Shown: piece by piece, positions 1 to 8,757 of the stretch
Layout: the number at the start of each line of letters is the position of its first letter
Numbering within the stretch: the first letter of the stretch is position 1
Origin: JBOGHU01 sp050742255
Lineage (GTDB): Bacteria; Actinomycetota; Acidimicrobiia; Acidimicrobiales; CADCSY01
Direction of reading: 5' to 3'
DNA length: 36,757 nucleotides
Assembly: GCA_050742255.1 (NCBI GenBank)
Contig: JBOGHU010000137.1
Span: 1 to 36,757 of the forward strand
The notes under the pieces: generated by a model
Database searches by the model: none
Told to the model about the DNA's origin: nothing
Seen by the model: the letters and a program-made list of their open reading frames with translations, nothing else
Translations under genes and position numbers: made by a program

Positions 1-2
1 CT

Positions 3-50
3 TCCCGGCCGCCCCGGCCGCGCCAGCAGCGCCGCCGAAAGCGCCGGTGA
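3..50 (+). CDS. Possible C-terminal tail of an upstream protein (SecF-like?)
   Basis: The frame starting at base 3 is open from the window edge to a TGA at 48-50 and encodes a very basic tail (SRPPRPRQQRRRKRR). Such Arg/Pro-rich tails are common at the end of actinobacterial SecF, and secD-secF often lie directly upstream of rsh in actinobacteria. That context is the only reason for the SecF suggestion. A second frame (base 2) stays open to a TAG at 86-88 with an Ala/Pro-rich tail, so the frame is uncertain. Confidence 0.3.
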   Translation, partial: SRPPRPRQQRRRKRR

Positions 51-85
51 ACGCGCGAGTGAGCCGGGCGCCCGGCCTGCGCCGG

Positions 86-91
86 TAGACT
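86..91 (+). promoter_or_regulatory. -10 box TAGACT of rsh
   Basis: TAGACT lies 9 nt before the GTG start of rsh with no clear Shine-Dalgarno sequence between them. The same geometry recurs before many genes of this window, which supports a near-leaderless transcript. Confidence 0.5.
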
Positions 92-100
92 GGTGATCTG

Positions 101-2326
101 GTGAGCACCACCGAGCCGCGCGTCGAGCTCCGCCCCGACCGTCGCTCCGTGCTGCCGTGGCGCCGCCACCAGGTCGACGTCGAGATCGCGCCTCTGGTGG
201 CGGCCTTCCGCGGGCGCCACCGGCGGGCCGACACCCAGCTCATCGAGCAGGCGTTCGCCGTCGCCCGGACCGCCCACGCCGAGCAGGTTCGCCGCTCCGG
301 GGAGCCCTACATCGCCCATCCCCTGGGCGTCGCCATGATCCTCGCCGACCTCGGCCTCGACGACGTCACCGTCGCGGCCGCCCTGCTCCACGACGCGGTC
401 GAGGACACCGCCCTCACCGGTCCTGATCTCGACGCACGGTTCGGCGCCGACGTGGCTGCCATCGTCGACGGCGTCACCAAGCTCGACCGCCTCCAGTTCG
501 ACACCAAGGAGGAGCAGCAATCCGCGACCCTCCGCAAGATGTTGGTGGCGATGGCGAAGGACATCCGAGTCCTCCTCATCAAGCTCGCCGATCGGCTGCA
601 CAACATGCGCACCATCGCGTCGCTCCCAGAGGCGAAGCAGCAGCGCATCGCCCAGGAGACGCTCGACATCTATGCGCCTCTCGCGCACCGCCTCGGTATC
701 GCCGACGTGAAGTGGCAGCTCGAAGACCTCGCGTTCGCGGTGCTCCACCCGAAGCGGTACGCGGAGATCGAGCAGATGGTCGCGACCCAGTCACCCGAGC
801 GCGACCAGTACCTCGCAGGGGTCGTGAGGGAGCTGCGCGTCCGTCTCGCGGAGCTCGGGATCACAGCCGAGGTGAGCGGGCGGCCGAAGCACTACTGGTC
901 GATCTACGAGAAGATGATCGTGCGGGGCAAGGGCTTCGACGACGTGCAAGACCTCGTCGGCGTGCGCGTCATCGTCGACTCGGTGAAGGACTGCTACGGC
1001 GCGCTCGGCTCCATCCACGCCATGTGGCGGCCGGTGCAGGGGCGGTTCAAGGACTACATCGCCATGCCCAAGTTCAACCTGTACCAGTCGCTTCACACCA
1101 CCGTGGTCGGTCCCCAGGGCAAGGCCCTGGAGGTCCAGATCCGGACCTGGGAGATGCACCGGCGGGCCGAGTACGGCGTGGCCGCCCACTGGGCCTACAA
1201 GGACGATCTCAGCGCCGCCGACGTCGCCTGGCTCCACCACATCGTCGACTGGCAGTCCGAGACCAGCGACCCCCAGGAGTTCATGCAGACCCTGAAGATC
1301 GACCTCGAGCACGACGAGGTGTTCGTCTTCACGCCCAAGGGCAAGGTGATCACCCTTCCCGACGGGGCCACGCCCATCGACTTCGCCTACGCCATCCACA
1401 CCGAGGTGGGCCATGCCTGCATCGGTGCCCGGGTCGACGGCCGGCTCCAGCCCCTCGACTCGAAGCTGCGGTCGGGCCAGACGGTCGAGGTCCTCACGTC
1501 CAAGCTGGAGCGGGGGCCATCCCGTGACTGGCTGTCGATCGTGGCCACCCCCCGCGCTCGCAACAAGATCCGCCAGTGGTTCTCGCGGGAGCGGCGGGAG
1601 GACGCCATGGAGACGGGCCGCGAGGAGCTGGCCAAGGCGCTCCGCCGCCAGGGCCTGCCGGTGCCGACGGTGAGGTCGACACCGGTCCTCGCCCAGGTGG
1701 CGCAGACACTCGGGTACCGGGACCTCGACGCCCTCCACGTGGCCATCGGTGAGCGCAACCAGCAGGCCGTGTCGGTGGCGGAGCGGGTGGCCCGGGTGCT
1801 GCGCAGCGGTCAGGGCGAGGACCAGGTCCCGGTCACGGCCAGGACCCCGAGGCGGCGGCCGCCCACCGCCGGGGTGCACGTCGAGGGCCTCGACGACGTC
1901 ATGGTGCGGCTGGCCCGGTGCTGCACCCCCGTGCCCAGTGATGAGATCATGGGCTTCGTCACCCGGGGGCGGGGCGTGTCGGTGCACCGAGCCGACTGCG
2001 CCAACGCCGTGTCCCTGGCCGGCCACCAGGGCGACCGACTCATAGAGGTGGAGTGGGACCAGGACCGGGGCGGGGGGGTGTTCGTGGTGTCGGTCGAGGT
2101 GCGGGCGCTGGACCGGGCCCGGCTGCTGCGGGACGTGTCGGCCACCTTCTCCGACAACCGGGTCAACATCCTGGCCTGCTCCACCCAGACCGGCACCGAC
2201 CGCATCTCGCGGATGCGCTTCGACTTCGAGCTGGCCGACCCGGCCCACCTCGACTCCCTGCTCACCACCATCCGCCGCATCGACTCGGTCTACGACGCCT
2301 ACCGGGTGCTCCCCGGCCGGCGGTGA
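101..2326 (+). CDS. rsh: Bifunctional (p)ppGpp synthetase/hydrolase (RelA/SpoT homologue)
   Basis: Cytosolic stringent-response enzyme that makes and degrades (p)ppGpp. At 741 residues it has the usual length of a long RSH. The order is: N-terminal HD hydrolase domain with H73 and the H97-D98 and E101-D102 pairs of the metal site; synthetase domain with the GRPKHYWSIYEK segment near residue 260 and RFKDYIAMPK near 315; a TGS domain near residues 410-470 (VFVFTPKGKVITLPDGAT); a Cys-containing helical region (RLARCCTPVP); and a C-terminal ACT domain. The HD residues are retained, so hydrolase activity is expected; the RFKD motif suggests synthetase activity too. The GTG at 101 is chosen because it follows the TAGACT box and gives the right N-terminal length. 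hisS follows after 50 nt. Confidence 0.95.
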   Translation: MSTTEPRVELRPDRRSVLPWRRHQVDVEIAPLVAAFRGRHRRADTQLIEQAFAVARTAHAEQVRRSGEPYIAHPLGVAMILADLGLDDVTVAAALLHDAVEDTALTGPDLDARFGADVAAIVDGVTKLDRLQFDTKEEQQSATLRKMLVAMAKDIRVLLIKLADRLHNMRTIASLPEAKQQRIAQETLDIYAPLAHRLGIADVKWQLEDLAFAVLHPKRYAEIEQMVATQSPERDQYLAGVVRELRVRLAELGITAEVSGRPKHYWSIYEKMIVRGKGFDDVQDLVGVRVIVDSVKDCYGALGSIHAMWRPVQGRFKDYIAMPKFNLYQSLHTTVVGPQGKALEVQIRTWEMHRRAEYGVAAHWAYKDDLSAADVAWLHHIVDWQSETSDPQEFMQTLKIDLEHDEVFVFTPKGKVITLPDGATPIDFAYAIHTEVGHACIGARVDGRLQPLDSKLRSGQTVEVLTSKLERGPSRDWLSIVATPRARNKIRQWFSRERREDAMETGREELAKALRRQGLPVPTVRSTPVLAQVAQTLGYRDLDALHVAIGERNQQAVSVAERVARVLRSGQGEDQVPVTARTPRRRPPTAGVHVEGLDDVMVRLARCCTPVPSDEIMGFVTRGRGVSVHRADCANAVSLAGHQGDRLIEVEWDQDRGGGVFVVSVEVRALDRARLLRDVSATFSDNRVNILACSTQTGTDRISRMRFDFELADPAHLDSLLTTIRRIDSVYDAYRVLPGRR

Positions 2327-2361
2327 CGGCCGCCGAGGCCGCGGGGTCGACCGACCGCCGA

Positions 2362-2367
2362 TAGCCT
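2362..2367 (+). promoter_or_regulatory. -10 box TAGCCT of hisS-aspS
   Basis: TAGCCT ends 9 nt before the GTG start of hisS, the same spacing as at rsh. No Shine-Dalgarno sequence is visible, so the transcript is probably nearly leaderless. Confidence 0.5.
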
Positions 2368-2376
2368 CGGCGATCG

Positions 2377-3639
2377 GTGTCCCCCGCCCCGTTCCAGGCC
2401 CCCATCGGCACCCACGACGTAGCACCGCCCGAGTCGGGCCGGTGGCAGTCGCTGGTGGCCCGCTTCGCCCAGGCTGCCGGGCGGGCCGGCTACGGGCTGC
2501 TCCAGAGCCCGCTCTTCGAGGAGGTGGGCGTCTTCCAGCGCCTGGGTGAGGAGACCGACGTGGTGGGCAAGGAGATGTACGTCTTCGAGGACCGGGGCGG
2601 CCGGCGCCTGGCCCTGCGCCCCGAGGGGACGGCACCGGTGGCCCGGGCCTTCGTCCAGCGCCGCCCCCCCCTCCCCTGGAAGGTGTGGTACGCCACGCCC
2701 AGCTTCCGCTACGAGCGCCCCCAGGCCGGCCGCTACCGCCAGCACCACCAGGTGGGCATCGAGGCCCTGGGCTCGGCCGACCCCGACCTCGACGTCGAGG
2801 TCGTGACCCTGGCGTGGGACCTGCTCGCCGACCTGGGCCTGGGCCAGGTGGCCCTGCTGGTCAACTCCATGGGGGACCAGACGTGCCGGCCCGCCTACCT
2901 GGCCGGGCTGGCGCGGTTCCTCGGGCCCCGGCGGGAGGGGCTCTGCGACGACCACCGGGAGCGGGTGGCGGCCAACCCCCTGCGGGCGCTCGACTGCAAG
3001 CGCGACGCTTGCCGGGAGGCCACCGTTGACGCCCCCCGGCTGGTCGACGCCCTGTGCCGGGCCTGCGCCGAGCACTTCGAGCGGGTGCGTGCCGGCCTGG
3101 GTGAGCTGGGAGTGGCGGCCCGGCTAGACGCCCGCCTGGTCCGGGGCCTCGACTACTACACCCGCACCACCTTCGAGCTCCAGGCCCCGGCCCTGGCCGC
3201 CGCCCAGAGCACGGTGGCGGCAGGGGGCCGCTACGACGGGCTGGTCGAGGCCCTGGGCGGTCCGCCCACCCCCGGCGTCGGCTTCGGCCTCGGGATCGAG
3301 CGGACCCTGCTGGCCTGCGACGCCGAGGGTGCGTTCCCGCCCCCCCCGTCGCCGGTCGAGGTCTGGGTCGTCGACATCGCCGGAGGCCAGGTGGCCAGCC
3401 AGCTCACCACCGCCCTGCGCCGGGCCGGCATCGGTGCCGACCGCGCCTTCGACGGCCGCTCCATGCGGTCCCAGATGAAGCTGGCCGACCGCTCCGGCGC
3501 TCGCCTGGCCCTCATAGTGGGCGAGGAGGAGGTGGCCAAGGAGACCGTGACGGTCCGCGCCCTGAGGGGGGCCGGCGAGCAGGACACCGTGACCCGGGAC
3601 CAGGTCGTGGCCGCGGTGCGGCGGCGGCTGGCCCGGTGA
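2377..3639 (+). CDS. hisS: Histidine--tRNA ligase
   Basis: Class II aminoacyl-tRNA synthetase that charges tRNA-His. The 420-residue length is normal. Motif 2 is visible as LRPEGTAPVARA around residue 80, the histidine-specific loops as GLDYYTRTTFE and GGRYDGLVEALGG, and motif 3 as GVGFGLGIERTLL. A C-terminal anticodon-binding alpha/beta domain follows (VEVWVVDIAGGQ onward). The start is a GTG (SPAPFQAPIGTHDVAPPES follows it) placed just after a TAGCCT -10 box. The TGA stop overlaps the GTG of aspS by four bases, so the two synthetases are translationally coupled. The hisS-aspS pairing is common in bacteria. Confidence 0.95.
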   Translation: MSPAPFQAPIGTHDVAPPESGRWQSLVARFAQAAGRAGYGLLQSPLFEEVGVFQRLGEETDVVGKEMYVFEDRGGRRLALRPEGTAPVARAFVQRRPPLPWKVWYATPSFRYERPQAGRYRQHHQVGIEALGSADPDLDVEVVTLAWDLLADLGLGQVALLVNSMGDQTCRPAYLAGLARFLGPRREGLCDDHRERVAANPLRALDCKRDACREATVDAPRLVDALCRACAEHFERVRAGLGELGVAARLDARLVRGLDYYTRTTFELQAPALAAAQSTVAAGGRYDGLVEALGGPPTPGVGFGLGIERTLLACDAEGAFPPPPSPVEVWVVDIAGGQVASQLTTALRRAGIGADRAFDGRSMRSQMKLADRSGARLALIVGEEEVAKETVTVRALRGAGEQDTVTRDQVVAAVRRRLAR

Positions 3640-5387
3640 GGTCCTCGGGGACCAGCCCCCGTCTGCGCACCGATCTCTGCGGGGAGCTCCGTCGGTCCGA
3701 CGCAGGGCGCCGGGCAGCGGTCTGTGGCTGGGTGGCCAGCCGCCGCCAGCACGGCGAGCACCTGGCCTTCGTCGACCTCCGGGACCACACCGGCGTGGTG
3801 CAGTGCGTGGTGGATGGCGCCCACGACCTCCGCTCGGAGTACGTCGTGCAGGTCACCGGCACGGTACGGATCCGTCCCGAGGGCACCGCCAACCCCGATC
3901 TGGCCACCGGCGAGGTGGAGATCGGGGACTGCACCGTGGCGGTCCTCAACCCGGCCCGGCCACCGCCCTTCCCCCTCGCCGACGCGGTGGAGGCCGACGA
4001 GGTCCTGCGCCTGCGGCACCGCTACGTCGACCTGCGGCGAGGTCGCATGCAGCGCAACCTGCGGGTCCGGGCCGCCGTCACCGCGGCGCTGCGGGCGGCC
4101 ATGGACCGCCAGGGGTTCGTGGAGGTGGAGACGCCCCTGCTGTGGACGCCCACACCTGAGGGGGCCCGGGAGTTCGTCATCCCCTCCCGCCTCCAGCCCG
4201 GGCGCTTCTACGTGCTGCCCCAGAGCCCCCAGATCGCCAAGCAGCTCCTCATGGTGGGGGGGATGGACCGCTACTACCAGATCGCCCGCTGCCTGCGCGA
4301 CGAGGACCTGCGGGCCGACCGCCAGTTCGAGTTCACCCAGTTGGACATCGAGGCCTCCTTCGTGACCCAGGACGAGGTGCTGGACGTGGTGTCCGAGGCG
4401 GTCCGGGACGCCGCCGAGGCGGCGACGGGCGAGCGGCCCGGCGAGATCCCCCGCATCAGCTGGCACCACGCCATGGCCCGCTACGGGACCGACAAGCCCG
4501 ACCTGCGGGCCGGTCCCGAGCTGGTGGGCCTGGACGCCGTCTTCGCCACCACCGGGTTCCGGGCGCTGGCAGGGGCGCCCTCGGTCAGGGGCATCCGGGT
4601 GCCCGGGAAGGCGGGGCTGGGCCGGTCCCGCCTCGACCGCCTGGCCGCCCGGGCTCAGGAGCTGGGGGCCAAGGGCCTGGTCTGGGCCCGGGTGGGCCCG
4701 GCCGGGGCCCTCGACTCGCCGGTGGCACGGCACCTCTCCGATCCCGAGCGGGCCGGCCTGGTGGGTGCCCTCGGCGCCGAGGCCGGGGACCTCTGCCTGG
4801 TGGTCGCTGACGAGGAGCCGGTGGTCACGGCGGTCCTGGGCCAGCTCCGCCTGGAGCTGGGCCGCCCGCCGGTGGCTGCCGGCGGGCCCCACCGCTTCGT
4901 GTGGGTGGTCGACTTCCCGCTGTTCGAGGGACGGGACCCTGCCGGCGTCCCCCTGGCCGCCCACCACCCCTTCACCATGCCCCACCCTGACGACCTGGAC
5001 CTGCTGGGCACCGACCCCCTGGCCGTGCGCTCCCAGTCCTACGACCTGGTCCTGGACGGGTGGGAGCTGGGCTCGGGGTCCATGCGGGTCCACCGGGCCG
5101 ACGTCCAGGCCCAGGTGTTCGCGGCCCTGGGCATCTCCGAGGAGGAGTCCCGGGCCCGCTTCGGGTTCCTGCTCGACGCCTTCTCCCATGGCGCCCCACC
5201 CCACGGTGGCTTCGCCGCCGGCCTCGACCGGCTGGTCGCCGTCCTCTGCGGCGAGGAGAACATCCGGGAGGTGATCGCCTTCCCCAAGACCCAGTCCGGG
5301 TCGGACCCCCTCACCGGCGCGCCCGCTGCCGTCGACCCCGGCACGCTCCGTGAGCTGGGCATCCGCCTGCTGCCGCCGCCGGGGTGA
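3636..5387 (+). CDS. aspS: Aspartate--tRNA ligase
   Basis: Class II synthetase that charges tRNA-Asp (and possibly tRNA-Asn if GatCAB is present, which the window cannot show). The 583-residue length fits bacterial AspRS. There is an N-terminal OB-fold anticodon-binding domain (CGWVASRRQHGEHLAFVDLR), a catalytic domain with motif 2 around the RDEDLRADRQFEFTQLDIE stretch, an inserted GAD domain in the middle, and a C-terminal motif 3 with GGFAAGLDRLVAVL. QSPQIAKQLLMV is the usual AspRS active-site segment. The GTG start overlaps the hisS stop. Confidence 0.95.
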   Translation: MRSSGTSPRLRTDLCGELRRSDAGRRAAVCGWVASRRQHGEHLAFVDLRDHTGVVQCVVDGAHDLRSEYVVQVTGTVRIRPEGTANPDLATGEVEIGDCTVAVLNPARPPPFPLADAVEADEVLRLRHRYVDLRRGRMQRNLRVRAAVTAALRAAMDRQGFVEVETPLLWTPTPEGAREFVIPSRLQPGRFYVLPQSPQIAKQLLMVGGMDRYYQIARCLRDEDLRADRQFEFTQLDIEASFVTQDEVLDVVSEAVRDAAEAATGERPGEIPRISWHHAMARYGTDKPDLRAGPELVGLDAVFATTGFRALAGAPSVRGIRVPGKAGLGRSRLDRLAARAQELGAKGLVWARVGPAGALDSPVARHLSDPERAGLVGALGAEAGDLCLVVADEEPVVTAVLGQLRLELGRPPVAAGGPHRFVWVVDFPLFEGRDPAGVPLAAHHPFTMPHPDDLDLLGTDPLAVRSQSYDLVLDGWELGSGSMRVHRADVQAQVFAALGISEEESRARFGFLLDAFSHGAPPHGGFAAGLDRLVAVLCGEENIREVIAFPKTQSGSDPLTGAPAAVDPGTLRELGIRLLPPPG

Positions 5388-5424
5388 GGGGCCGGTCCCG
5401 CTCCGGAGCGGCGGGTGATCCGGG

Positions 5425-5430
5425 TAGCCT
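5425..5430 (+). promoter_or_regulatory. -10 box TAGCCT of clpP
   Basis: TAGCCT sits 32 nt before the clpP ATG. Unlike its neighbours, clpP then has a short leader with a Shine-Dalgarno sequence (GAGAGGAG, 5451-5458), so it is a leadered transcript. Confidence 0.45.
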
Positions 5431-5462
5431 CGCACCCGTTGCGACCCACCGAGAGGAGTGCG

Positions 5463-6080
5463 ATGCAGCCGTTGATGCCCGGCCCGGTCCCCGGTCTGGC
5501 CGTCCCCACCGCCAAGGAGGCGGGGGGACCGCAGACGGAGATCTTCAACCAGCTGCTCAAGGAACGCATCGTCGTGCTCGGCAGCGAGATCGACGACGCC
5601 ATCGCCAACATGGTCATCGCCCAGCTCCTCGTGCTCCAGGGCCAGGACGACACCAGGGACATCTGGCTGTACATCAACAGCCCGGGCGGGGTCATCACCT
5701 CGGGCATGGCCATCTACGACACCATGCAGTTCGTCAAGCCCGACGTGGCCACCATCTGCATGGGGCTGGGGGCGTCGATGGGCCAGTTCCTGCTGTGCGC
5801 AGGGGCGCCGGGCAAGCGCTACGCCCTGCCCCACGCCCGGATCATGATGCACCAGCCCTCCGGCGGGGTGCGGGGCCAGGCCGCCGACATCTCCATCCAG
5901 GCGGAGCAGATGAGCTACATCCGCCGGGTCATGGCCGAGCGCATCGCCTTCCACTCCGGCCAGACCGTGGACCAGATCGTGGCCGACTCCGACCGGGACC
6001 GGTGGTTCACCGCCGAGCAGGCCAAGGAGTACGGCCTCATCGACCACGTCATCTCCAAGCAGGGCGAGTCGGGCTCCTAG
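5463..6080 (+). CDS. clpP: ATP-dependent Clp protease proteolytic subunit
   Basis: Serine peptidase (family S14) that forms the tetradecameric barrel used by ClpX/ClpC. 205 residues from the ATG. The catalytic Ser is in GLGASMGQFL, the His in MMHQPSGG, and the Asp in the DSDRDRWF region, followed by the typical AKEYGLIDHV ending. The N-terminal extension (about 25 residues, Pro/Gly-rich) is a likely propeptide, as in actinobacterial ClpP. The ATG at 5463 is chosen because GAGAGGAG lies 4 nt upstream; an upstream GTG in the same frame adds a low-complexity leader. No clpX or second clpP adjoins it; the next gene is aconitase. Confidence 0.94.
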   Translation: MQPLMPGPVPGLAVPTAKEAGGPQTEIFNQLLKERIVVLGSEIDDAIANMVIAQLLVLQGQDDTRDIWLYINSPGGVITSGMAIYDTMQFVKPDVATICMGLGASMGQFLLCAGAPGKRYALPHARIMMHQPSGGVRGQAADISIQAEQMSYIRRVMAERIAFHSGQTVDQIVADSDRDRWFTAEQAKEYGLIDHVISKQGESGS

Positions 6081-6142
6081 GGCTCGGGCTCCAGCCGCTC
6101 CTCGGCCCGGGTCCCAGCGTGCGGGTCCCCGCCATCGGGCGG

Positions 6143-6148
6143 TAGGTT
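6143..6148 (+). promoter_or_regulatory. -10 box TAGGTT of the aconitase gene
   Basis: TAGGTT ends 7 nt before the ATG at 6156, so the transcript is predicted to start at or next to the start codon. This decides the start in favour of ATG 6156 over the upstream TTG at 6147, which would fall inside the box. Confidence 0.5.
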
Positions 6149-6155
6149 GCCGACC

Positions 6156-8132
6156 ATGGGCCGCAACGTGGCGCAGAAGCTCATCGCCTCCCACCTCCTC
6201 GACGGGGACATGGCCCCCGGCAGCGAGATCGGCCTGCGCATCGACCAGACCCTCTGCCAGGACGCCACCGGCACCATGGTGATGCTGGAGCTGGAGGCCA
6301 TGGGCCTGGACCGGGTGCGGACCGAGCTGTCGGCCCAGTACGTCGACCACAACCTGCTCCAGACCGACTTCAAGAACGCCGACGACCACCTGTTCCTGCG
6401 AAGCGCCGCCCAGCGCTTCGGGGTGTGGTACTCCAAGCCCGGGAACGGGGTCAGCCACCCCGTCCACATGCAGCGCTTCGGGGTGCCCGGCAAGACCCTG
6501 CTGGGCTCGGACAGCCACACCCCCGCCGCCGGCTCCATCGGCATGCTGGCCATCGGCGCCGGGGGGTTGGAGGTGGCCATGGCCATGGCGGGCGAGCCCT
6601 ACTACACGACCATGCCCCGGATCTGGGGGGTGCGGCTGGTGGGGGAGCTGCCCGACTGGGTCAGCGCCAAGGACGTGATCCTCGAGATGCTGCGGCGACA
6701 CGGGGTCCACGGTGGCGTGGGCCGCGTGCTCGAGTACCACGGTCCCGGCCTGGCCGGGCTGTCGGCCATGGACCGCCACGTCATCGCCAACATGGGGGCG
6801 GAGCTGGGAGCCACGTCCACCGTCTTCCCCAGCGACGGCGAGGTCCGCCGGTTCCTCGCCACCGAGGGCCGGGGCTCGGACTGGGTGGAGCTGGTGGCTG
6901 ATGCCGACGCCGCCTACGACATCACCGAGGAGATCGACCTGTCCGTGCTGGAGCCGCTGATCGCCCTCCCCTCCAGCCCCGGGAACGTGGTGCCGGTACG
7001 GGAGGTGGCGGGCGCCGAGATCGGCCAGGCCGTGCTCGGCTCCTCGGCCAACCCGGGCCTTCGGGACTTCGCCGTGCCGGCGATGATGGTCCGGGGCCGC
7101 CAGACCCCCGACCGGGTCAGCCTCGACATCAACCCCACGTCCCGCCAGACCCTGGAGACCCTGGCGGCGGAGGGCTACCTGCTCGACCTGATCGCCGCCG
7201 GCGGCCGGGTCCACCAGTCGGGCTGCATGGGCTGCATCGGCATGGGCCAGGCCCCCGCCACCCAGCAGATCAGCCTGCGGACCATGCCCCGCAACTTCCC
7301 CGGCCGCTCGGGCACCAGGGAGGACAAGGTGTACCTGTGCAGCCCCGAGACGGCGACGGCGTCGGCCCTCACCGGGGTCATCACCGACCCCCGGACGCTC
7401 GGCTGGGACTACCCCCGCTTCCGCGAGCCCACCGCCAGCTACGTCAACACCGACATGCTCGTGGCGCCCCTGCCGGGCGACGAGAACCTCGGGGTGGAGC
7501 TGGTCAAGGGGCCCAACATCGCCTCGCTCCCCGACGTCGAGCCGCTCCCGGCTGACATCGGGGGGCCGGTGTTGCTCAAGGTGGGGGACGACATCTCCAC
7601 CGACGAGATCATGCCCGCCGGGGCCCAGGTCCTGCCGTTCCGCAGCAACATCCCCGCCATCGCCCAGTGGGCGTTCTGGCAGCTAGACGAGTCCTACAGC
7701 GAGCGGGCCCTGGCGGTGCGCGACGACGGCGGCCACCTCATCGTCGCCGGCGCCAACTACGGGCAGGGCTCCAGCCGCGAGCACGCCGCCCTGGGCCCCC
7801 GCTACCTCAACCTCCGGGCCGTGCTGGCGGTCTCGTTCGCCCGGATCCACTGGCAGAACCTCGTCAACTTCGGGGTCCTGCCCCTCACCTTCGCCGACCC
7901 CGCCGACTACGGCGCCGTCGACCAGGGCGACGAGCTCCACCTGCCCGGCGTGGCCGAGCGGATCCGCGCCGGCGACGAGCTGGTCGTGGAGAACCGCACC
8001 TCCGACCGCTCCTTCACCGTCCGCCACGCCCTGAGCCGCCGCCAGGTCGACGTCATGCTGGCCGGCAGCCTCATCACCCTCCACCGGGACCGGCGGGCCG
8101 GGCTCGCCCCCGCCCCCAGCGGGGGGCGCTAG
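6156..8132 (+). CDS. Aconitate hydratase (putative, Aquifex-type)
   Basis: Interconverts citrate and isocitrate in the TCA cycle. 658 residues, shorter than the AcnA/IRP type (about 900) and like the class annotated as putative aconitase, Aquifex type. Substrate-site segments are visible: LLGSDSHTPAAGSIGM near residue 116, two cluster cysteines C357 and C360 in QSGCMGCIGMGQAP, and the swivel-domain loop GQGSSREHAALGPRYL. Where most aconitases have GSC-TNS, carrying the first cluster Cys, this protein has GSSANPG at 295-301, so a Ser replaces it; C395 (LCSPETA) is another Cys nearby. I believe GSSANP is normal in this subfamily but cannot check. It follows clpP by 75 nt with its own -10 box. 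Confidence 0.85.
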   Translation: MGRNVAQKLIASHLLDGDMAPGSEIGLRIDQTLCQDATGTMVMLELEAMGLDRVRTELSAQYVDHNLLQTDFKNADDHLFLRSAAQRFGVWYSKPGNGVSHPVHMQRFGVPGKTLLGSDSHTPAAGSIGMLAIGAGGLEVAMAMAGEPYYTTMPRIWGVRLVGELPDWVSAKDVILEMLRRHGVHGGVGRVLEYHGPGLAGLSAMDRHVIANMGAELGATSTVFPSDGEVRRFLATEGRGSDWVELVADADAAYDITEEIDLSVLEPLIALPSSPGNVVPVREVAGAEIGQAVLGSSANPGLRDFAVPAMMVRGRQTPDRVSLDINPTSRQTLETLAAEGYLLDLIAAGGRVHQSGCMGCIGMGQAPATQQISLRTMPRNFPGRSGTREDKVYLCSPETATASALTGVITDPRTLGWDYPRFREPTASYVNTDMLVAPLPGDENLGVELVKGPNIASLPDVEPLPADIGGPVLLKVGDDISTDEIMPAGAQVLPFRSNIPAIAQWAFWQLDESYSERALAVRDDGGHLIVAGANYGQGSSREHAALGPRYLNLRAVLAVSFARIHWQNLVNFGVLPLTFADPADYGAVDQGDELHLPGVAERIRAGDELVVENRTSDRSFTVRHALSRRQVDVMLAGSLITLHRDRRAGLAPAPSGGR

Positions 8133-8175
8133 CCCCTCGGCATCCGGGCCGGCACCGGCTCCGAACACCGCAGCG

Positions 8176-8757
8176 ATGGTGGCCACCGGGGATCTGGGCC
8201 AGGCCAGCGACGCAGCGCTGGTCGTCGCCATCGCCCGGTGGCGGGAGGAGGCGCTGGCCGAGGCCTACCGCCGCCACGCCGGGGCGGTGTTCGCCCTGTC
8301 CCGCCGCCTGCTGGCCGATCAGGCTCTGGCCGAGGACGTGGTCCAAGAGGTGTTCCTGCGGTTGTGGGACGCCCCCGAGAAGTTCGACCCCGACCGCGGC
8401 AGCCTGCGCTCCTACCTGCTGGCCCAGTGCCACGGCCGCGCCGTCGACCTGATACGGGCCGAGCAGTCCCGCCGCCAGCGGGAGACCAGGGAGCACCGGC
8501 GTCGGGCCGAGGGCGGCTACGACCTCGAGCACGAGGTGTGGGACATGGCCGTGGCCGACCACGTGCGGGAGGCGGTGGCCGACCTCCCCGTCGAGGAGCG
8601 GCGGGCCATCGAGCTGGCCTACTTCGGGGGTCGCACCTACCGGGAGGTGGCCACCGTCCTGGGCCAGCCCGAGGGTACGGTGAAGAGTAGGATCCGAACC
8701 GGCCTGCGTCGCATGCGCACCGTCCTCAGCGACGCTGACGTGGGAGGTCGTCCGTGA
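8176..8757 (+). CDS. ECF-family RNA polymerase sigma factor (SigK-like)
   Basis: Group IV sigma factor of 193 residues. Sigma region 2 spans roughly residues 25-95 (DQALAEDVVQEVFLRLWD is the 2.1-2.2 helix pair, followed by the FDPDRGSLRSYL segment). Region 4 is near residues 135-185, with the helix-turn-helix TYREVATVLGQPEGTVKSRI. It is followed with a four-base overlap by a zinc-type anti-sigma factor, the classical SigK/RskA arrangement in actinobacteria, so it is probably held inactive at the membrane until released. No ECF-type target promoter could be recognised in the window. The start is the ATG at 8176. Confidence 0.9.
   Translation: MVATGDLGQASDAALVVAIARWREEALAEAYRRHAGAVFALSRRLLADQALAEDVVQEVFLRLWDAPEKFDPDRGSLRSYLLAQCHGRAVDLIRAEQSRRQRETREHRRRAEGGYDLEHEVWDMAVADHVREAVADLPVEERRAIELAYFGGRTYREVATVLGQPEGTVKSRIRTGLRRMRTVLSDADVGGRP

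Noticed and set aside
791..2635. Minus-strand open frame of 614 codons opposite rsh and hisS
   Set aside because: Same reason: antisense of a well-recognised gene, with no domain resemblance.
3231..7214. Very long minus-strand open frame (1327 codons) opposite aspS, clpP and aconitase
   Set aside because: It is a GC-driven antisense frame. The product is low complexity (Gly, His, Pro, Val, Asp) and the plus-strand genes have clear family motifs.
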